Shown: piece after piece, positions 16,699-26,071 of the stretch
Layout of the letters: every line of letters starts with the position of its first letter
Position numbering within the stretch: position 1 is the first letter of the stretch
Assembly (NCBI RefSeq): GCF_913775425.1
Contig: NZ_CAJYIS010000064.1
Location: 1 to 61,568, forward strand
Reading direction: 5' to 3'
Source of the DNA: an uncultured Enterococcus sp.
GTDB taxonomy: Bacteria > Bacillota > Bacilli > Lactobacillales > Enterococcaceae
Length of the DNA stretch: 61,568 nt
The notes under the pieces: generated by a model
The model's input: the letters and a program-made list of their open reading frames with translations, nothing else
Database searches by the model: none
Told to the model about the DNA's origin: nothing
Translations under genes and position numbers: made by a program

Positions 16699-17133
16699 TT
16701 ATCTCACCTCATTTGCTGTTGATTTTTTGATTGTCGCAATTTTAGGAAAAGTAGCCGGTTTTTTGGCAACTTTTTTATGCCCGATACTCAATAATAATTG
16801 CGCCATCCAACCTGTACCGACTAATAAAAATAACGTAGAAAAGAAAATCAAGGCGATCGTCAATAAAAAGTGCCCTTTCAATAAATCAAGCGAATTGATT
16901 GCTGAAATTCCTGCTGGCACAAAGAACAATCCAATATTATCTACCAATGCATTGCCGACTGTCTCGATTTGCTCTAAACGAATGATGTTTGTGCATAAAG
17001 CAATAAATAATAACACCAATCCAATCACTGAAGATGGCATCGCAAAGGGCAAAAGCGCCTCAATAAATTTTGAGATCATCATAACGATACTGATCATAAC
17101 TCCTTGGTAAATAATTGAATAAGTTTTTTTCAT
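16699..17133 (-). CDS. lrgA: Antiholin-like protein LrgA
   Basis: 144 aa, four predicted membrane helices, holin-like topology of the LrgA/CidA family (PF03788). IYQGVMISIVMMISKFIEALLPFAMPSSVIGLVLLF and NIGLFFVPAGISAIN are conserved landmarks. The C-terminus is basic and polar, on the cytoplasmic side. AAGGGGG lies eight bases before the ATG. It follows lytR on the same strand with a terminator hairpin between (17181-17209), so lrgAB is expected to have its own LytR-activated promoter; I could not place that promoter convincingly. Confidence 0.95.
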   Translation of the reverse strand: MKKTYSIIYQGVMISIVMMISKFIEALLPFAMPSSVIGLVLLFIALCTNIIRLEQIETVGNALVDNIGLFFVPAGISAINSLDLLKGHFLLTIALIFFSTLFLLVGTGWMAQLLLSIGHKKVAKKPATFPKIATIKKSTANEVR

Positions 17134-17180
17134 CTTATTGTCCCCCTTGATTTCTCTTGTTTTCTTGTCTTTACTATATA

Positions 17181-17209
17181 AAAAAAACCACTTTAAAAGT
17201 GGTTTTTTT
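17181..17209 (-). terminator. Terminator between lytR and lrgA
   Basis: A perfect 13-bp stem (17181-17193 with 17197-17209, core ACCACTT) with a 3-nt loop and A/T tracts on both sides. It separates lytSR from lrgAB transcription. Confidence 0.85.
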
Positions 17210-17260
17210 CGCTATTTACTGGAATCAGGGTATAACTTACTGGATACGCTTCCTAAAATG

Positions 17261-17968
17261 CTACAATCCAATTGCTTGTTTAAACGATTTGACGTACGAA
17301 CGGCTTACTGGCACCTTTTCTTGATTGCTCATCGTCACTTGATAGGTCTGATTAAACCACGGTTGGATCTCAGTGATTTTTGCCGTATTGATGATGTAAC
17401 TACGGTGTACTTTTAAGAAATTGATACTTGGTACCTGTTGTTCTAGAGCAGCCAATGTCAATGTAGTGATAAATTGGCGCTCTTCCGTATGGATCGTTGT
17501 TTGTTTCCCTTGAACTTCCGCATACAAGATCTCATCAAACGGGACAAGAAAAATCCGTTCATCCGTTTCGATCGTCAAACGAGGATTGACTGGCATAGCC
17601 GTCTGTTTCACTAGCGTTTGTTGGGCTTTAGCAACTGCTTTTTTGATCCGCTCTTGTTCGAACGGTTTTAAAATATAGTCTAACGCATTTAATTCAAAAG
17701 CTTCTACTGCATGGTTATCATATGCTGTAGCAAAGATAATCAAAGGCGGGTGTGGGACTTGCTGGATTTTTTTGGCTAGATCTAGCCCACTCTCATCGGT
17801 CAGATGAATATCTAAAAACAAGAGATCAATCGTTTCCTGTAACAATAAAGCAAACGCTTCTTCAATCGATTCTCCTTCATAGATGTTCTCGACACCTTCA
17901 ACTTGTTGCAGTAAATAATGTAGCTCCATTCGTGCTAAACGTTCATCATCTATAATTGCGATGTTCAT
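17261..17968 (-). CDS. lytR: LytTR-family response regulator LytR
   Basis: 235 aa. The receiver domain (1-120) has the acidic pair Asp7-Asp8, the phospho-acceptor Asp53 in LLFLDIHLTDESGLDL, the TAYD switch region and Lys in YILKPFEQ. The C-terminal LytTR DNA-binding domain (about 130-235) has ILYAEVQGKQTTIHT, FLKVHRSYIIN and PVSRSYVKSFK. It is the partner of LytS encoded four bases upstream and is expected to activate lrgAB in response to membrane potential or metabolic signals (family knowledge). Confidence 0.95.
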   Translation of the reverse strand: MNIAIIDDERLARMELHYLLQQVEGVENIYEGESIEEAFALLLQETIDLLFLDIHLTDESGLDLAKKIQQVPHPPLIIFATAYDNHAVEAFELNALDYILKPFEQERIKKAVAKAQQTLVKQTAMPVNPRLTIETDERIFLVPFDEILYAEVQGKQTTIHTEERQFITTLTLAALEQQVPSINFLKVHRSYIINTAKITEIQPWFNQTYQVTMSNQEKVPVSRSYVKSFKQAIGL

Positions 17969-17972
17969 CGAC

Positions 17973-19718
17973 TCACTCCTTTTCTAAAACCGGAATCGTA
18001 AAGGAAAAACAACTTCCATCCGGTGTAGATTCAATCACCAAATGCGCCTCTTGCCCAAACAAACTGACCAAACGACGATTAATATTTTCTAGTGCCGAAC
18101 CGGTACCACTTTTCGATTCAACGACTTCTCGTCCAAGACGGGCTTGTTTAACTGGATCAATTCCCTGACCATTATCTTTTACACTAATGGTGACGGTCGT
18201 TTCATTTTTTTGTGCGGTCACAAAGACTTGATTGCCTCTTTTGCGTCCAATAAACGCATGCTTCAACGCATTTTCCACTAAAATTTGAATAACAAATGGT
18301 GGGATCTGGATCGTATGCAAGACGGGATCGATCGCAAAGTTTATCGTATAGCGCTCAGGAAAACGTGCTTGTTCGATCGCTAAATAGGCTTCCACATGGG
18401 CTAACTCTTCTGATACCGGGATCAGATTATTTCGGTGTCCATTTAAATTGGCACGAAAATAATGACCAAGTTGCAGTAATAAGTGCCGAGCCTGTTCACT
18501 GTCAAAACGCATCAAAGCCGAAATCGTATTGATCGCATTAAATAAAAAGTGCGGATTGACTTGCGCTTGTAGCGATTTGATCTCGGCATCCTTTAACAGT
18601 CGTTGCGCGTTATCCATTTCGCCGAGTTCGATTTGCGAAGAAAAAATCTCGCCTAATCCTTTAGCTAACTGCTCTTCAACATAGGTCAACTCACTTGCAT
18701 CAGTAAAGTACAATTTAAATGTTCCAATAACTTTTGCTTGTACCATCAATGGCACGACGATCGCCGCTTCTAGCGGACAATCTGGATGGCTACAGCCGAT
18801 TTCGCGTTTCGTGCGGACAACATGAAGTTCTCCAGTTTTGAGTACTTCTTTTGAGAGGTCCGTAATAATCGCTTCTTTAGCGATATGATGATCACTCGCT
18901 TCGCCGACATGTGCTAAAATTTCCGTTTGATTGGTCACACTAACGGCTGAAACACGCATAAATTTCTTGATTTGCTCGGCCGTTTGATAGGCTGATTCTG
19001 CCGTCAATCCTTGTCGAAAATAGGGTAATGTCGTATTGGCTAATTCCAATACATCATGGGTTTGAATCGCACGCGTACTTTCTTCTTGTTTTAATGTCGA
19101 TAAAATAATCGATAAAAACAGACTTGTTCCTAGAGCATTCACAAATATCATCGGTAATGCGATCGTTTCGATCAACAGGATCGCTTGCGTTCGGTCTGGT
19201 AAAAAGAGAAAAATGCACATCATTTGAATCACTTCCATCAAGACTCCGCAAACTGCTCCTTGAACGATACTAGGATAGGTTTGTTTTTTTAAACTGAAGT
19301 ATCCGAAAATTCCAGATGCACACCCGATGACGATCGACGAGATAAAATACGTATAGGGTGCCGTTCCCCCTTGCATGAAACGCACAGTTCCTGAGATCAA
19401 CCCAACAAAAAGACCAACGACAGGACCACCGATCAAGCCGGACATCCCGATCGTAAGCGTCCTTGTATTGGCGATTGAGGCATGGCTAGCTAGATTCACA
19501 AAAGCTGATGAATCGATCTGCCTAGCATCTGTCACTAAAACACCTGTAAAGTTACTAATGATCGCAAAGATACTAAATGTTAGGATCAACACGATTTGTG
19601 CCAGTCGTTCTTGGCGATGGTACATCAATTTTTTGTAATATGGGCTATTCATGAGTAGATTGGCTAATAAAATAATCAATCCCACTCGTTCTAATAATGG
19701 CAGTACTAACGCAAACAT
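17973..19718 (-). CDS. lytS: Sensor histidine kinase LytS
   Basis: 581 aa. The N-terminal 5TM-5TMR_LYT domain (about 1-200) carries about six hydrophobic helices, with VTDARQIDSSAFVN and GLIGGPVVGLFVGLISG. A GAF-type domain (about 220-355) follows. The His kinase region has QAQVNPHFLFNAIN, with the phosphorylated His near 390. The ATPase domain has ILVENALKHA, DNGQGI and GSALENINRRL. The ATG at 19718 is favoured because GGGAG is eight bases upstream; a GTG at 19727 is in frame but too close. It is cotranscribed with lytR. A TATACT at 19740-19745 may be the -10 box. Confidence 0.95.
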   Translation of the reverse strand: MFALVLPLLERVGLIILLANLLMNSPYYKKLMYHRQERLAQIVLILTFSIFAIISNFTGVLVTDARQIDSSAFVNLASHASIANTRTLTIGMSGLIGGPVVGLFVGLISGTVRFMQGGTAPYTYFISSIVIGCASGIFGYFSLKKQTYPSIVQGAVCGVLMEVIQMMCIFLFLPDRTQAILLIETIALPMIFVNALGTSLFLSIILSTLKQEESTRAIQTHDVLELANTTLPYFRQGLTAESAYQTAEQIKKFMRVSAVSVTNQTEILAHVGEASDHHIAKEAIITDLSKEVLKTGELHVVRTKREIGCSHPDCPLEAAIVVPLMVQAKVIGTFKLYFTDASELTYVEEQLAKGLGEIFSSQIELGEMDNAQRLLKDAEIKSLQAQVNPHFLFNAINTISALMRFDSEQARHLLLQLGHYFRANLNGHRNNLIPVSEELAHVEAYLAIEQARFPERYTINFAIDPVLHTIQIPPFVIQILVENALKHAFIGRKRGNQVFVTAQKNETTVTISVKDNGQGIDPVKQARLGREVVESKSGTGSALENINRRLVSLFGQEAHLVIESTPDGSCFSFTIPVLEKE

Positions 19719-19751
19719 AATTTTCACTCCCTTAGTGTCAGTATAACAAAA

Positions 19752-19781
19752 AAATAGACTACGCGAGGGCGTAGTCTATTT
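19752..19781 (-). terminator. opp operon terminator
   Basis: A perfect 13-bp stem (AAATAGACTACGC at 19752-19764 with 19769-19781) with a 4-nt loop, followed on the minus strand by a run of seven T. It lies 9 bases after the oppA stop. Confidence 0.92.
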
Positions 19782-19790
19782 ACTGATCAA

Positions 19791-21569
19791 TTATTTTGCT
19801 TCAGTCACACCTAAAGTTGTGAATGTGTTGTAATCTAGATCACGTGTGATATCGTAACCTGTTACACGATCGCTAACTGGTGTTACTAGATAAGAGTAAG
19901 TCGTTGGAATTACAAATGCTTCTTCATTTGCATATTCTTGCCAATCTTTGTAGATTTTCGCTGCTTTATCTTCATCTAAAGCATCTTTTGATGACATTTG
20001 ATCCAATAATTTGGTGTTTTCATCCGATACAAAACGAGTGAAGTTAAATTGTGCATCTTTTCCATAAAGACCAGCTTGGTTTGGATCAAATCCAGTTGAC
20101 CAACCTGCTTGATACATATCGATTCCTGGATCATCTGCTTGTAATTTATCATAGAAGCTATTTACTTCGATTAAACGTCCAGTTGCTAGTTCAACATTCA
20201 AACCAACTTCTTTCCAAGCTTGAATGTAGTATTCAGATAATGACTTCGCAGTCGTTCCGCCATCACGGAAGGCAAAGTTGATCGTTAATTTTTTGCCGTC
20301 TTTATCTTCACGTAAGCCATCGCCATCGACATCTTTATAACCGGCATCATCTAATAATTTTTTCGCTTTATCGACATCTTGTTTGTAGCCAGCAAGATCT
20401 TTGTCATAAAGTGATGCAAAGCCAGGTACGACTAATGAATTCGCTTCTGTTTGCAAGCCATTGTATAATTTTTCTGCAATGGCTGCGTTGTCAACTGCAT
20501 AGCCAATTGCTTGACGTAATGATTTATCTGCCATTTTAGCATTAGCATCCATTACGTTTTCACCTTTATCGGCATCCCATTTACCTAGTTTGAATCCAAT
20601 GTAGTTATAAGCTAGTTCTTGTTGACCTAATAGCTCATAACCATCTAAATCTTTCCAAGATGTGTATTCTGAGTTTGGCATGCCATCATAGATATCGTAT
20701 TCTTTTGATTTCATTGACGCTACAGCTGAAGACGTTGGAATACTCTTCATCGTTAATTTAGATAGTTTTGGTTTGTCACCATAGTAGTATTCATTTGGTA
20801 AGAATTCTACAGACTCACCTGTTGTAATTTTACTGATGTAGTAAGGTCCAAAAGTAATTGGGTTTTTACGAACTGGATCAGATGCTGCCATATCTTTGAC
20901 TGCGATTCCGTCAAACGCATGTTTTGGCATTGCGTAAGATAATACGCCGCCTCCACCTTGTAAGATAGATGGTGCAAATTCTTTGTATGAGATCACGATT
21001 TCTTTGTCATTCACTTTTTTGATTCCTGAAATACTATCTGATTTTCCATCATGATAGTCTTCGATTCCAACGATGTTTTTCATTGTAGAATCATAACGTA
21101 CACCAGTATAATCTTTATCTGCAATTACTTGATATGGGAAGATCAAATCGTCGGCTGTAACGTCTTTGCCGTCACTCCATTTTAATTTATCATTTAACGT
21201 AATCGTAGCCGTTTTTGCATCTTCATCAAATTTGATTTTCGCTGCGCCACCATCTTTGATCTTTAAATCTTTGTCATAGTAAAACAATGGCTCATTTGCT
21301 GGTGCAAAATAAGTTGAATCTAAATTCATTTCTGAGAACGCATCTGAGAAGATCCCAGTAAATGCTGTATCGGTTACTTCGGCAATTTCTAAGGTACCAT
21401 CTTTCATCGCTTCTTTATCGTTTGAGGTTTTGACTTTGAAATTTGCAGTATCGGTTGCTGTATCGCTAGATCCTTTACTGCTATTGTCTTTACTTCCATT
21501 GCCACAAGCAGCTAAAGTTAAGCTTAACCCTGCCACTGTTACTAAACCTAATAATGCTTTTTTCTTCAT
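19791..21569 (-). CDS. oppA: Oligopeptide-binding lipoprotein OppA
   Basis: 592 aa extracellular solute-binding protein (SBP family 5) that captures peptides for the Opp importer. The lipoprotein signal is clear: MKKK, a hydrophobic core, and the lipobox LAAC with the lipidated Cys at 22, followed by a Ser/Asp-rich linker. Family landmarks include TITLNDKLKWSDGKDVTADD (about 125-145), GPYYISKI and QAIGYAVDNAAIAEKLYNG. The ribosome site is GGGGGAAAAGGA. Last gene of oppDFBCA, where the binding protein can be made in excess from its own ribosome site. Peptide length preference cannot be told. Confidence 0.95.
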   Translation of the reverse strand: MKKKALLGLVTVAGLSLTLAACGNGSKDNSSKGSSDTATDTANFKVKTSNDKEAMKDGTLEIAEVTDTAFTGIFSDAFSEMNLDSTYFAPANEPLFYYDKDLKIKDGGAAKIKFDEDAKTATITLNDKLKWSDGKDVTADDLIFPYQVIADKDYTGVRYDSTMKNIVGIEDYHDGKSDSISGIKKVNDKEIVISYKEFAPSILQGGGGVLSYAMPKHAFDGIAVKDMAASDPVRKNPITFGPYYISKITTGESVEFLPNEYYYGDKPKLSKLTMKSIPTSSAVASMKSKEYDIYDGMPNSEYTSWKDLDGYELLGQQELAYNYIGFKLGKWDADKGENVMDANAKMADKSLRQAIGYAVDNAAIAEKLYNGLQTEANSLVVPGFASLYDKDLAGYKQDVDKAKKLLDDAGYKDVDGDGLREDKDGKKLTINFAFRDGGTTAKSLSEYYIQAWKEVGLNVELATGRLIEVNSFYDKLQADDPGIDMYQAGWSTGFDPNQAGLYGKDAQFNFTRFVSDENTKLLDQMSSKDALDEDKAAKIYKDWQEYANEEAFVIPTTYSYLVTPVSDRVTGYDITRDLDYNTFTTLGVTEAK

Positions 21570-21589
21570 TCCTTTTCCCCCGTTTCTGA

Positions 21590-22507
21590 TTATCCTAAAC
21601 GTTGACGCGCATCTGCGGAACGTTTAAAGGCTTGACCGACATAATTTATACTTAACATCAAGACTAAAATTAGTAATGATGCTGGTATCCATACCCATGG
21701 TTTTGATGTGATGACTTCTGAGTTGTTCGCATACGAGATCAAGGTTCCTAAACTTGGTGTTTTGATTGGTAATCCAAAGCCTAAGAACGTCAAACTTGTT
21801 TCGATCCCGATATTTGCGGCGAAGTTCATCGTTAAATTGGTGATAATCAATGAACTTAAGTTTGGCATCACTTCAAAAAACATGATTTTAAAATTCGATG
21901 TCCCTAATGTTTTTGACGCACTCACATAGTCACGACGACTTTCAGAGAGCGTTTTAGCACGAAATAGCCGTGCTTTTCCGACCCAATAAAAGGCCGACAT
22001 AATCCAAACTAAACTTAACGCATTGTATTTTGGTACGATCGTTACCAATACGATAATGATCAATAAAATCGGTAAGATCATGATAAAATCGACGATCCGC
22101 ATCAATACTGTATCGATTACGCCGCCGTAATATCCTGAGATGATCCCAACCGCTACCCCGATAATCGAGGTAATAATCGTGATCAAAAAACCGATCATGA
22201 TTGAATTACGGGCTCCAATGACTAATAACCCAAAGACGTCACGACCACCTTCATCAGCACCCAATAAGTAATACCGACCATCGACTGCAGTCGATCCTGG
22301 TGTAGCATAACGATCAAAAATACTGACTTTATTGACCGTGTCTGCATCTAAAACAAAACTGCCAATAAAGGCAAATAGTAAGACAAAGATCAATAAACCA
22401 AGCGAAAACATCGCTAATTTATCTTTTTTGAATTCTCGTGCGATCACTCTGATTCCCATAGGGGGTGTCGACACGGTTTCTACTGTAGCTGTTTCTTTTT
22501 TTGCCAT
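21590..22507 (-). CDS. oppC: Oligopeptide ABC transporter permease OppC
   Basis: 305 aa with six membrane helices. The first is LAMFSLGLLIFVLLFAFIGSF. The EAA-like coupling loop YVSASKTLGTSNFKIMFFEVMPNL is conserved. The N-terminal OppC_N segment ends with FDRYATPGSTAVDGRYYLLGADEGGRDVF, typical of OppC. The ATG at 22507 is preferred over an in-frame GTG at 22516 because GGAGGAG is eight bases before the ATG. It forms the channel with OppB. Confidence 0.95.
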   Translation of the reverse strand: MAKKETATVETVSTPPMGIRVIAREFKKDKLAMFSLGLLIFVLLFAFIGSFVLDADTVNKVSIFDRYATPGSTAVDGRYYLLGADEGGRDVFGLLVIGARNSIMIGFLITIITSIIGVAVGIISGYYGGVIDTVLMRIVDFIMILPILLIIIVLVTIVPKYNALSLVWIMSAFYWVGKARLFRAKTLSESRRDYVSASKTLGTSNFKIMFFEVMPNLSSLIITNLTMNFAANIGIETSLTFLGFGLPIKTPSLGTLISYANNSEVITSKPWVWIPASLLILVLMLSINYVGQAFKRSADARQRLG

Positions 22508-22526
22508 TGTGTACACTCCTCCTATG

Positions 22527-23489
22527 TTATTGGATTCGAATTCGTGGATCCACGATACTCATAATGATATCGGATAATAACGTTCCTACTAAAGTCGCTA
22601 CCCCAAAGATCAAGGTCAATGCGGTGATGACTGAATAGTCACGTTGGCCGATACTTGTAATAAACAAGTTTCCGATCCCTGGATAATTAAAGATGATCTC
22701 GATCATCACCGACCCTGAAATCAAACCAGTGATCTCATAACCCAAAGTCGATGCAATCGGTAGTGAAGCATTTCTAAAAATGTGACGATTGAAAACGGTA
22801 CTTGTCGGAACACCTTTAGAGCGCGCAGTACGAATGTAATCCATTTTCTTCGCATCGATTACTTCACTACGTAAATACTGGATCGTGACGGCTGTTCCTA
22901 ATAGTGCTTGCACGATCGATGGCAAGAGAACATGATACAATTGACTCATAAAATAGCCAATCGTCCCAGGCGTCGCATCTGTTGCAACACTTCCACTTGT
23001 TGGGAACCAATGCAAAGTATACCCAAAGAAGTAGATCATCAATAAAGCCAAGACAAAAACTGGAATCGCAAAACTAATAAAGTTATAGCCTACAACAAAT
23101 TTATCTAACCAAGAGTTTTCATAACGACCAGCATATAATCCTAATGGGATCGCTAAAGCATACGTTAAGATCACTGATACGATCGCTAAACGAACGGTAT
23201 TGCCGATCCGTTGACCAATAACGGTCGCGACATCATATTTATACGTATAACTTTTCCCAAAATCACCATGTAAGGCATTGGTGATCCAATTGTAGTATTG
23301 TTGATACCATGGATCATAAAAACCAGAAGCTTTTTTTAATTCTTCGATTCGCGCAGGATCCGTATTGGGATTGATCAATCCTGTAAATGGATCACCCGGC
23401 ATCATTTTTGCTAGAATAAAGATCAGTAAACTTAAAATAATGATTTGGGGAATCATTAAGATCACGCGACGTAAAATCGTTTTCCACAT
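22527..23489 (-). CDS. oppB: Oligopeptide ABC transporter permease OppB
   Basis: 320 aa, six membrane helices. The N-terminus MWKTILRRVILMIPQIIILS is followed by a KMMPGDPFTGLINP periplasmic-type loop, and the coupling loop YIRTARSKGVPTSTVFNRHIFRNA is standard. The ATG comes directly after the oppF stop codon, so the two are coupled. Confidence 0.95.
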   Translation of the reverse strand: MWKTILRRVILMIPQIIILSLLIFILAKMMPGDPFTGLINPNTDPARIEELKKASGFYDPWYQQYYNWITNALHGDFGKSYTYKYDVATVIGQRIGNTVRLAIVSVILTYALAIPLGLYAGRYENSWLDKFVVGYNFISFAIPVFVLALLMIYFFGYTLHWFPTSGSVATDATPGTIGYFMSQLYHVLLPSIVQALLGTAVTIQYLRSEVIDAKKMDYIRTARSKGVPTSTVFNRHIFRNASLPIASTLGYEITGLISGSVMIEIIFNYPGIGNLFITSIGQRDYSVITALTLIFGVATLVGTLLSDIIMSIVDPRIRIQ

Positions 23490-24434
23490 TTAGCTTTTCC
23501 CCCCATCTTTTAATGCGACTTGATGTGTCGGTGAAATGCTCGTTAAGTCATACACACGACCCGTTTCGTCGTAGTAATTTTTTTGATTATTGATATACTC
23601 CGCTTCCACTAAGCGTCGTGTTTCTTTATGGGCATCACGATTTTTAACATCGATCTGAGGAATTGCTGATAATAAACGTTTCGTATAGATATGCTGTGGA
23701 TTCGTATAAATATCTTGTTTTGTTCCAATCTCAACAAAGCGGCCTTTATACATGATCGCGATATTGTCACACATATGTTTTACGACTCCAAGATCATGCG
23801 AGATAAATAAGAAACTTAACCCATACTCTTCTTGAATCCGTTTCATAAAGTTCAATACTTGTGCTTGTACCGATAAATCGAGTGCAGAAACTGGCTCATC
23901 GGCTACGATCAATTTAGGATTTGATGCTACTGCACGGGCTACCCCGATACGTTGCCGTTGTCCACCTGAAAACTCATGCGGATACTTATATAGTGCATCT
24001 TCTGGCATGCCAACGATATCAAGTAATTCCTTCACGCGTTTTTTCTCTTCTTGGTCGCTCAAACGCTCAAAATTGCGTAAAGGTTCCGCAATGATATCAA
24101 TCACACGACGTTTCGGATTCAAACTAGACATTGAATCTTGAAAGATCATTTGGACATCTTTATTGTATTGCATTTTTCTTCGTACCGATGATTTGGTCAC
24201 GTCTTGACCTTCGTAAATAATGCCACCAGCAGTTACTTTTTCTAGTCCGACGATCGCTTTTCCAGTCGTCGATTTCCCAGAACCTGATTCACCAACTAAT
24301 CCATACGTTTGGCCTTTTTCAATCACGAAATCGACCCCGTCTACAGCGTAAACATAGTCGGTCACACGATTCAAAAATCCACTACGAATCGGATAGTGAA
24401 CTTTTAGGTCTTTAATTGTAATCAATTCTGACAT
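23490..24434 (-). CDS. oppF: Oligopeptide ABC transporter ATPase OppF
   Basis: 314 aa ABC ATPase. Walker A GESGSGKST is near 49-57, signature FSGGQRQRIGVARA near 153, Walker B LIVADEPVSALD near 173, and the H-loop FISHDLGVV near 206. The C-terminal oligopeptide/dipeptide extension (YTKRLLSAIPQIDVKNRD) is present. It lacks the Cys-rich C-terminus seen in its OppD partner. Start ATG with AAAAGGAG upstream. It pairs with OppD to energise OppBC. Confidence 0.95.
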   Translation of the reverse strand: MSELITIKDLKVHYPIRSGFLNRVTDYVYAVDGVDFVIEKGQTYGLVGESGSGKSTTGKAIVGLEKVTAGGIIYEGQDVTKSSVRRKMQYNKDVQMIFQDSMSSLNPKRRVIDIIAEPLRNFERLSDQEEKKRVKELLDIVGMPEDALYKYPHEFSGGQRQRIGVARAVASNPKLIVADEPVSALDLSVQAQVLNFMKRIQEEYGLSFLFISHDLGVVKHMCDNIAIMYKGRFVEIGTKQDIYTNPQHIYTKRLLSAIPQIDVKNRDAHKETRRLVEAEYINNQKNYYDETGRVYDLTSISPTHQVALKDGGKS

Positions 24435-24439
24435 CTACA

Positions 24440-25438
24440 CTACTCCTTTTCGTCTCTAAAATGAAAGTGCTGATAGCACGTGCAACGGACTAAATGGCCA
24501 GGAGATACTTCATGAAGGGTCGGATTTTCTTCATGTGCTGACGCTGGAATCCAGGGAATCCGTGGTGCAAAACGGCAGCCATCACGTACCATATTTTTTA
24601 AAGAAGGGACGACACCTTCGATCACGTGTAAATCACCTTCTTGATCTTCTTGAGGAATCGAGTTCAGTAAAGAGCGGGTGTACGGATGTTTAGGGTTATT
24701 AAATAACTCTTCAGCTGTTGCTACTTCCACAAACTGTCCACCATACATTACCGCTACTCGATCGGCCATTTCAGCTACGACACCAAGGTCATGCGTGATC
24801 AAGATGATCCCTGCTTCAGTTTCACGTTGTAGATCAGTCAATAAATCTAAAATTTGTGCTTGAATTGTTACGTCAAGAGCTGTTGTCGGTTCATCTGCAA
24901 TGATGATTGGTGGCTTACAAGCAATAGCGATTGCAATAATTACCCGTTGGCGCATCCCACCAGACAATTCATGCGGATATTGGCGACCGATTCGCTCTGG
25001 ATTTGGAATCCCAACTTGTGTCAACAGTTCAATCGCACGTTGTTGTCTTTGTTCGCTGGTCATTTTTGTATGATACGATAGTCCCTCTTTGATCTGGTCT
25101 TCGATACGCATCAAAGGGTTTAGGGCTGATAAAGGATCTTGGAAAATCATTCCAATATCATTTCCTCGAATCTTGTTATAAAGTGTCTCGTTTAGATTGG
25201 CTAGGTTTAAATCCTTGTACATGATCTCACCAGTGATTTTTGTGTTTGCCAAGTCTTGTAATCCCATGATGGTCGTAGCTAATGTACTCTTTCCACAACC
25301 TGATTCACCTACGATCGCTAAGATTTCATTACGATTTAGTGTAAATGAAACATCATCTACGGCATCGTAAAAATCATCTTTGATCCGAAAGCTAGTATGT
25401 AAATGTTGTACGTCTAATAACTGTTTTGCATTTGCCAA
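24440..25438 (-). CDS. oppD: Oligopeptide ABC transporter ATPase OppD
   Basis: 332 aa ABC ATPase, first gene of oppDFBCA. Walker [10 protein letters not shown] is near 44-52, signature [16 protein letters not shown] near 157, Walker [14 protein letters not shown] near 177, and H-loop [16 protein letters not shown]. The C-terminal region has [11 protein letters not shown] and [10 protein letters not shown], where cysteines C298, C323 and C325 (approximate) may form the FeS or zinc motif known in some OppD proteins. Start is TTG at 25438 with GGGGG seven bases upstream; no in-frame ATG fits better. Confidence 0.93.
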   Translation of the reverse strand: MANAKQLLDVQHLHTSFRIKDDFYDAVDDVSFTLNRNEILAIVGESGCGKSTLATTIMGLQDLANTKITGEIMYKDLNLANLNETLYNKIRGNDIGMIFQDPLSALNPLMRIEDQIKEGLSYHTKMTSEQRQQRAIELLTQVGIPNPERIGRQYPHELSGGMRQRVIIAIAIACKPPIIIADEPTTALDVTIQAQILDLLTDLQRETEAGIILITHDLGVVAEMADRVAVMYGGQFVEVATAEELFNNPKHPYTRSLLNSIPQEDQEGDLHVIEGVVPSLKNMVRDGCRFAPRIPWIPASAHEENPTLHEVSPGHLVRCTCYQHFHFRDEKE

Positions 25439-25523
25439 CGAAAAGCCCCCTTCAATAGTATCGATACTCAGTTTGATAGTGCTTGTTTTTTTATTCTAAT
25501 AGAAATATCATATTTTTTTAATA

Positions 25524-25552
25524 ATTATATAGAATATGTCAAAAAAATACAA
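25524..25552 (-). promoter_or_regulatory. opp operon promoter
   Basis: On the minus strand: TTGTAT (25552-25547), a 17-base spacer and a perfect TATAAT (25529-25524), about 85 bases upstream of oppD. A perfect palindrome TATCCGGATA (25568-25577) lies 15 bases upstream of the -35 and could be a regulator site. The rest of the 324-base gap between acpP and oppD holds only AT-rich DNA and the acpP terminator. Confidence 0.65.
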
Positions 25553-25726
25553 GACCAAAAAAATCGGTATCCGGATATTTACTTATAATAGCATAGTTTT
25601 CAGTCGGTTCAAGGGCAATAAAAGAAAAAGTGCTATAAAATGTAACCGTTTTTCAACTTATTCTAAAAATAAAGCAAATTCTTAGTAGATTTTCACTTAA
25701 TATAATTAATGTTTTGTTTGAAAACA

Positions 25727-25761
25727 AAAAAAGTTTGAAGGAAATTCCTTCAAACTTTTTT
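25727..25761 (-). terminator. acpP terminator
   Basis: A near-perfect stem of about 16 bp (core AGTTTGAAGGAA at 25732-25743 with TTCCTTCAAACT at 25745-25756), with A and T tracts at both ends. It begins 1-2 bases after the acpP stop and can work on both strands. Confidence 0.9.
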
Positions 25762-25762
25762 G

Positions 25763-26005
25763 TTATGCGATATTATTGGTAATATAATCCACTGCAGCAC
25801 CTACAGTTTCAATTTTTTCCGCATCTTCATCTGAGATTTCGGTACCGAATTCTTCTTCTAATTCAAGAACAAATTCCATTACACTAATTGAGTCCGCGTT
25901 TAGATCGTCTTTGATGTTCATTGCTTCGGTTACATTCTCTGCATTTACTTCAAAGTGATTGGCGATCACTACGGCTACTTTTTGAAATACTTCATCGTGT
26001 GTCAA
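25763..26005 (-). CDS. acpP: Acyl carrier protein
   Basis: 80 aa acidic four-helix protein that carries acyl chains on a phosphopantetheine arm. The attachment Ser39 is in DLNADSISVMEFVLELEEEFG, a DSI variant of the usual DSL motif. The start is TTG at 26005 with GGAGGTG seven bases upstream; an in-frame ATG does not occur before the conserved helix 1. It lies 66 bases after plsX, so it is probably cotranscribed for phospholipid synthesis. Genomes of this order often have a second ACP in the fab cluster; this is the plsX-linked one. Confidence 0.95.
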   Translation of the reverse strand: MTHDEVFQKVAVVIANHFEVNAENVTEAMNIKDDLNADSISVMEFVLELEEEFGTEISDEDAEKIETVGAAVDYITNNIA

Positions 26006-26071
26006 CTGTTTTCACCTCCACCTTAGTGACGAGACAGTAAAATAACTAAGCCCATTCTAACGAGTTCTCGC

